A program made the position numbers and the translations under genes. From Flavobacteriales bacterium (GTDB taxonomy: Bacteria; Bacteroidota; Bacteroidia; Flavobacteriales_D; Sanyastnellaceae), in contig CANKYR010000012.1 of the NCBI GenBank assembly GCA_947488195.1, positions 1 to 35,268 on the forward strand: DNA of 35,268 nucleotides, read 5' to 3'. Of this stretch, positions 32,603-35,268 are shown piece after piece. The stretch's first letter is position 1; every line of letters begins with the position of its first letter. A model generated the notes under the pieces. The model saw only the letters and a program-made list of their open reading frames with translations. It searched no databases and was not told where the DNA came from.

Positions 32603-33250
32603 TTAAGAGTTTTTAACTAAGATTGATTCCAAGACATTTGCGACATCTTCACATTTGTCAGTGGCTATTTCCATGCTGCTTAAAACCTCTTTGGTTTTAA
32701 TCAATTCCAAAGGATCCGATGCTTCAGCGAACAATCGAGCAATGCTTTCGTCGAACAAATCATCTGCATGATTCTCAAGAGAATTTATGCGAATAATCGC
32801 TTCACGAACACGCTGCACATTTTTCATGCTTCTCATATCATTAATAGCGGCATCGATTTCAATAACCTGCTTCAATAAAACTTCGCTCATCAACTCCATT
32901 GTCTTTGAGAATTGCTTCACATTGTATAGCTGAATGCGCGTTGCACAACCGTTGATATAATCAGCAATATCATCAATACTTGTTGTCAAGGCATGAATGT
33001 CCTCTCTATCAAATGGCGTGATGAAATTCTCTGACAATTCCATAAATATTTGATGAGTAATATCATCTCCCTTTTGCTCAAAATCTCTAATTTGACGAAT
33101 ACAATTGGCTATCTGCTCGGGATCTGTTAGCTGAAACATTTGATTAAAAACCCTTGCTTGAGCTACTAGGTTAGAAGTATCCTCTGCAAATAAATCAAAG
33201 AACAAAGCGTTCTTTGGCACCATGAATGAAAAAAGACTCTTGAGCTTCAT
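32603..33250 (-). CDS. DUF47 (PhoU-like) accessory protein of the phosphate transporter
   Basis: Cytosolic all-helical PhoU-like regulator of Pit transporters. 215 aa. Visible: FSFMVPKNALFFDLFAEDTSN, IRDFEQKGDDITHQIFMEL with the metal-binding ExxGDxxxH motif, FITPFDREDIHALTTSIDDIADYI (broken), and the matching second motif NSLENHADDLFDESI. Start at the ATG at 33250; a TTG at 33271 in frame is rejected. Co-transcribed with the transporter. The upstream 48 bp is AT-rich, with TATATTTA overlapping the start codon, so no leader is certain. Confidence 0.93.
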   Translation of the reverse strand: MKLKSLFSFMVPKNALFFDLFAEDTSNLVAQARVFNQMFQLTDPEQIANCIRQIRDFEQKGDDITHQIFMELSENFITPFDREDIHALTTSIDDIADYINGCATRIQLYNVKQFSKTMELMSEVLLKQVIEIDAAINDMRSMKNVQRVREAIIRINSLENHADDLFDESIARLFAEASDPLELIKTKEVLSSMEIATDKCEDVANVLESILVKNS

Positions 33251-33298
33251 AAATATAATTTTACTTTGCAAACAAACACCAACTATGTTATGCTAACG

Positions 33299-34093
33299 TT
33301 AAATGCCTATTGTTTTATCGTTTATTTTCCTTGAAAACACTAGAAATTCCTGCGCAACGAGAGCAATTGCCATTTCGTTTGGATGACAGCGATCACTTTC
33401 AAAATAATCGTCGTTCCGAAGAACATCAGTTACAAACTCATATGAGGGGAAATAAGACAATGAATGTTGTTCGCACAAAGCGTGGGCTAATTCTATACAA
33501 CGAGCCTTTGTGCGAGCGTTTTCCACCACGCCCATTCGCCAGTGCTTCACCGGTGAAACGGTTAATACAATGCTTAAGTTGGGGTTCATTTCTTTCAATA
33601 ATTGAATTGCTTCCGTCCCATTGCTTTTCATTTCACTCAGTAAAATAATTTCCTGATGAAACTCTTGCTGTGGAAGTCGCTGACAATTTCCCACCAAACC
33701 AATTTCATTATGTATCCATCCGTGGGCTGTGCCAAGGGTCAGAACTAAAGTATCCGCTGATTTCAGCGCATCATGAAGAGCAGCTAGGTGCGAATGAATG
33801 ACCTGTTTCAATTCCTGCTTAGAATCAGATCGCAACACCTTTCCTCCGGCTAACGATTTCCATTTTTCTTCATGAAAGATAATTTGCATTTCACTTTCTG
33901 AAATAGCATTCGCGCAGACATACTTCAACCAATTAAAAATAGGTATGGGATGAAACAACGTCCCGAAAATATTGGAAGTTACTTTGAACCCCTCTTCGTC
34001 GAGATATGGCTTAAGATTGTCTGAAAAACATGATCCTATCAAAACAATCTCCTTCCCTTCTGGCCTCTGCCAATGCTTGAAAAGATCTAGCAT
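33299..34093 (-). CDS. GSCFA-domain protein (SGNH-like)
   Basis: 264 aa. GSCFA family marks in order: LIGSCFSDNLKPYL, TSNIFGTLFHP, LVLTLGTAHGW, GNCQRLPQQEF, IVLTVSPVKHWRMG with N..TKA, YFPSYEFVTDVLR and the C-terminal DRCHPN with the likely catalytic Asp/His. The family is placed near SGNH/GDSL esterases, so Ser22 of GSCFS is the likely nucleophile; substrate unknown. No signal peptide. It overlaps the glycosyltransferase by 7 bp, which suggests a role in modifying a surface glycan, but this is inference. Confidence 0.88.
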   Translation of the reverse strand: MLDLFKHWQRPEGKEIVLIGSCFSDNLKPYLDEEGFKVTSNIFGTLFHPIPIFNWLKYVCANAISESEMQIIFHEEKWKSLAGGKVLRSDSKQELKQVIHSHLAALHDALKSADTLVLTLGTAHGWIHNEIGLVGNCQRLPQQEFHQEIILLSEMKSNGTEAIQLLKEMNPNLSIVLTVSPVKHWRMGVVENARTKARCIELAHALCEQHSLSYFPSYEFVTDVLRNDDYFESDRCHPNEMAIALVAQEFLVFSRKINDKTIGI

Positions 34094-35061
34094 TGCGCAA
34101 GGATTTGAATTTGTTCGTGAGAAGATTCACCACATTTAAAATGTCCGAGTGGACAAGATTTTTTTCCATGCAAACCGCAAGGACGACAAGCCAAATTTTC
34201 ATTTGACTCAACAATGCGCGAGCGATCTGACAATGGTCCAAATCCGAATTCAGGGATGGTAGAACAGAAGAAAGCCGTGGTTGGTGCATTCATAGCAGAA
34301 GCAAAATGCATGGGAGCGCTATCGTTCACGAAATTCATTGCAGCATCTCTCATGAGTGCCGCTGATTCTAAGAAATTCAGTTTTCCACAAAGATTCGTTG
34401 CGTTGAAATTTTCAACGCCCCTCACCTCTTCACACAAATCAAAATCTCCTTTCGCCCCCAATAAAAACACGTGATGCTTTTTCGCCAATTCAGAAACAAG
34501 TTGAATGAAATTCTCTTTTGGCCATTGCTTGGTAAACCACACAGAAGATGGAGCAACACACACATAAGGTTTACTTTTAAATTCTGTAACTGCCTCAAAA
34601 TTTTGAACTGAAGGAAACAATCGCGGAGGGAAATCACCTGGAACAAATTCGCGAAGTAATTCTAAATTTCTGTTTACTTCATGAAGTCCATTATTCACTT
34701 CGTGCTTGAACTTCGAACTGAAACAAAATGAAAATGGATTTTCTTGAAATCCAATTTTCTTCAAGGCACCGCTTCGCCAAGTAAGGAAACCTGTCGAAGC
34801 AAAGCGTTGCAAATTGATCACGCAATCGAATTTCTCTTTTCGAATTTCATTTCCTAATTGAAATAAATTTCGGAGCTTGTTTTGGTGTTTGTTCCAAATC
34901 AAAATTCGATCGATAAACGGATTATTCTCTAGCAAAGACTCGTTTCCCTTTCTAACTAAAAAATGAACTTCTGCATTATCCAATTGCGCCAATGCCTCGG
35001 CCATTGGGGTTGCTAGAACCACATCGCCGATGAACGCTGTTTGAATAATGAGAAACTTCAT
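34087..35061 (-). CDS. Glycosyltransferase family 9 (heptosyltransferase-like)
   Basis: Cytosolic GT-B enzyme that adds a sugar, typically heptose, to lipopolysaccharide core. 324 aa. Marks: LIIQTAFIGDVVLATPMAEAL at the N-terminus (the FlGDvvl loop), FDCVINLQRFASTG, the C-terminal donor site CVAPSSVWFTKQWPKENFIQL (broken as CVAPSSVWFTKQW then PKENF), VFLLGAKGDFDLC, NLCGKLNFLESAALM, NDSAPMHFASAMNAPTTAFF and the Cys-rich end CRPCGLHGKKSCPLGHFKC. Acceptor and donor not determinable. Starts 2 bp after the upstream partial gene. Confidence 0.92.
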   Translation of the reverse strand: MKFLIIQTAFIGDVVLATPMAEALAQLDNAEVHFLVRKGNESLLENNPFIDRILIWNKHQNKLRNLFQLGNEIRKEKFDCVINLQRFASTGFLTWRSGALKKIGFQENPFSFCFSSKFKHEVNNGLHEVNRNLELLREFVPGDFPPRLFPSVQNFEAVTEFKSKPYVCVAPSSVWFTKQWPKENFIQLVSELAKKHHVFLLGAKGDFDLCEEVRGVENFNATNLCGKLNFLESAALMRDAAMNFVNDSAPMHFASAMNAPTTAFFCSTIPEFGFGPLSDRSRIVESNENLACRPCGLHGKKSCPLGHFKCGESSHEQIQILAQC

Positions 35062-35063
35062 AC

Positions 35064-35268
35064 TTACTCGTTGCCGAGAATGCTAATTAAAAGTTTTACC
35101 GGAACATAGCTTCTTGAAATTCCATCGAACATATCCAAATTCACGTATTCAACATAAACTTCCTTGTTCAAATAAAACGAAGGGTCAGCCTGAATATCGT
35201 CGGATCCATCGAACCAATACAACCAAAGTAGTTTCTCTTCAACACCCTCTACATTAATAACAATGTAT
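35064..35268 (-). CDS. C-terminal end of an unidentified protein (runs off the right edge)
   Basis: 67 codons in frame with a TAA at 35064-35066, ending SYVPVKLLISILGNE. The piece is rich in aromatic and acidic residues (KLLWLYWFDGSDDIQADPSF) and has the feel of a soluble or beta-rich domain. Two bases separate its stop from the glycosyltransferase ATG, so it is in the same operon. Too short to identify. Confidence 0.6.
   Translation of the reverse strand, partial: YIVINVEGVEEKLLWLYWFDGSDDIQADPSFYLNKEVYVEYVNLDMFDGISRSYVPVKLLISILGNE

Overview
The window reads as ordinary chromosome of a Bacteroidota bacterium, most likely a member of the Flavobacteriales. The signs are a type IX secretion C-terminal tail, Bacteroidota-type -7 promoter boxes (TAnnTTTG), no reliance on Shine-Dalgarno sites, a DnaE fused to an N-terminal proofreading exonuclease, a DnaX without the zinc module, an E1 alpha/beta fusion dehydrogenase, and the lineage families DUF6913, DUF5723, DUF5777 and DUF4105/Lnb. 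Gene density is very high. I saw no rRNA, tRNA, CRISPR array, insertion sequence or phage gene.

Layout. 1-975: 5' part of dnaX (minus). 1078-2856: AGCS-type Na+/alanine symporter with an extra secreted-looking N-terminal region. 2848-3548: a compact element made of a four-helix-bundle (S23/IVS-type) gene flanked by two inverted arrays of GAGGG-separated miniature palindromes; this is the most unusual object here. 3546-5793: secreted patatin lipase (minus), then cutC and smpB (plus). 5790-7237: dapA and a DUF6913 gene (minus). 7322-8638: APC amino-acid permease. 8862-15638: HU protein, trmH, a MATE transporter and dnaE (plus). 15635-22642: a six-gene minus-strand envelope operon transcribed as dapF, lnb-like DUF4105, lipoprotein, DUF5723 barrel, kdsA, T9SS-tailed protein, linked by 4-bp overlaps or short gaps. 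22711-26249: fused 2-oxoacid dehydrogenase E1, a secreted protein, a TlpA-like thioredoxin and a 2Fe-2S ferredoxin (plus). 26318-29314: two cytochrome-c-like lipoproteins, an OB-fold protein, YceI and a DUF5777 barrel (plus). 29315-31251: a cytosolic HisKA_2 histidine kinase and its stand-alone receiver (minus). 31326-33250: Pit-type phosphate transporter with its DUF47/PhoU-like partner (minus). 33299-35268: GSCFA protein, GT9 glycosyltransferase and the end of an unidentified gene (minus).

How the genes fit together. Three themes recur: replication (dnaX, dnaE, HU), building of the cell envelope (DapA and DapF for meso-diaminopimelate, KdsA for Kdo, GT9 for surface glycan, Lnb for lipoprotein N-acylation), and a likely extracytoplasmic redox module (TlpA, haem lipoproteins, YceI, DUF5777). 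The window contains four convergent gene junctions. In three of them the two stop codons overlap or touch. Only the fourth is opened up, by the 0.7-kb palindrome-flanked element, which makes that element look like an insertion into a stop-to-stop junction.
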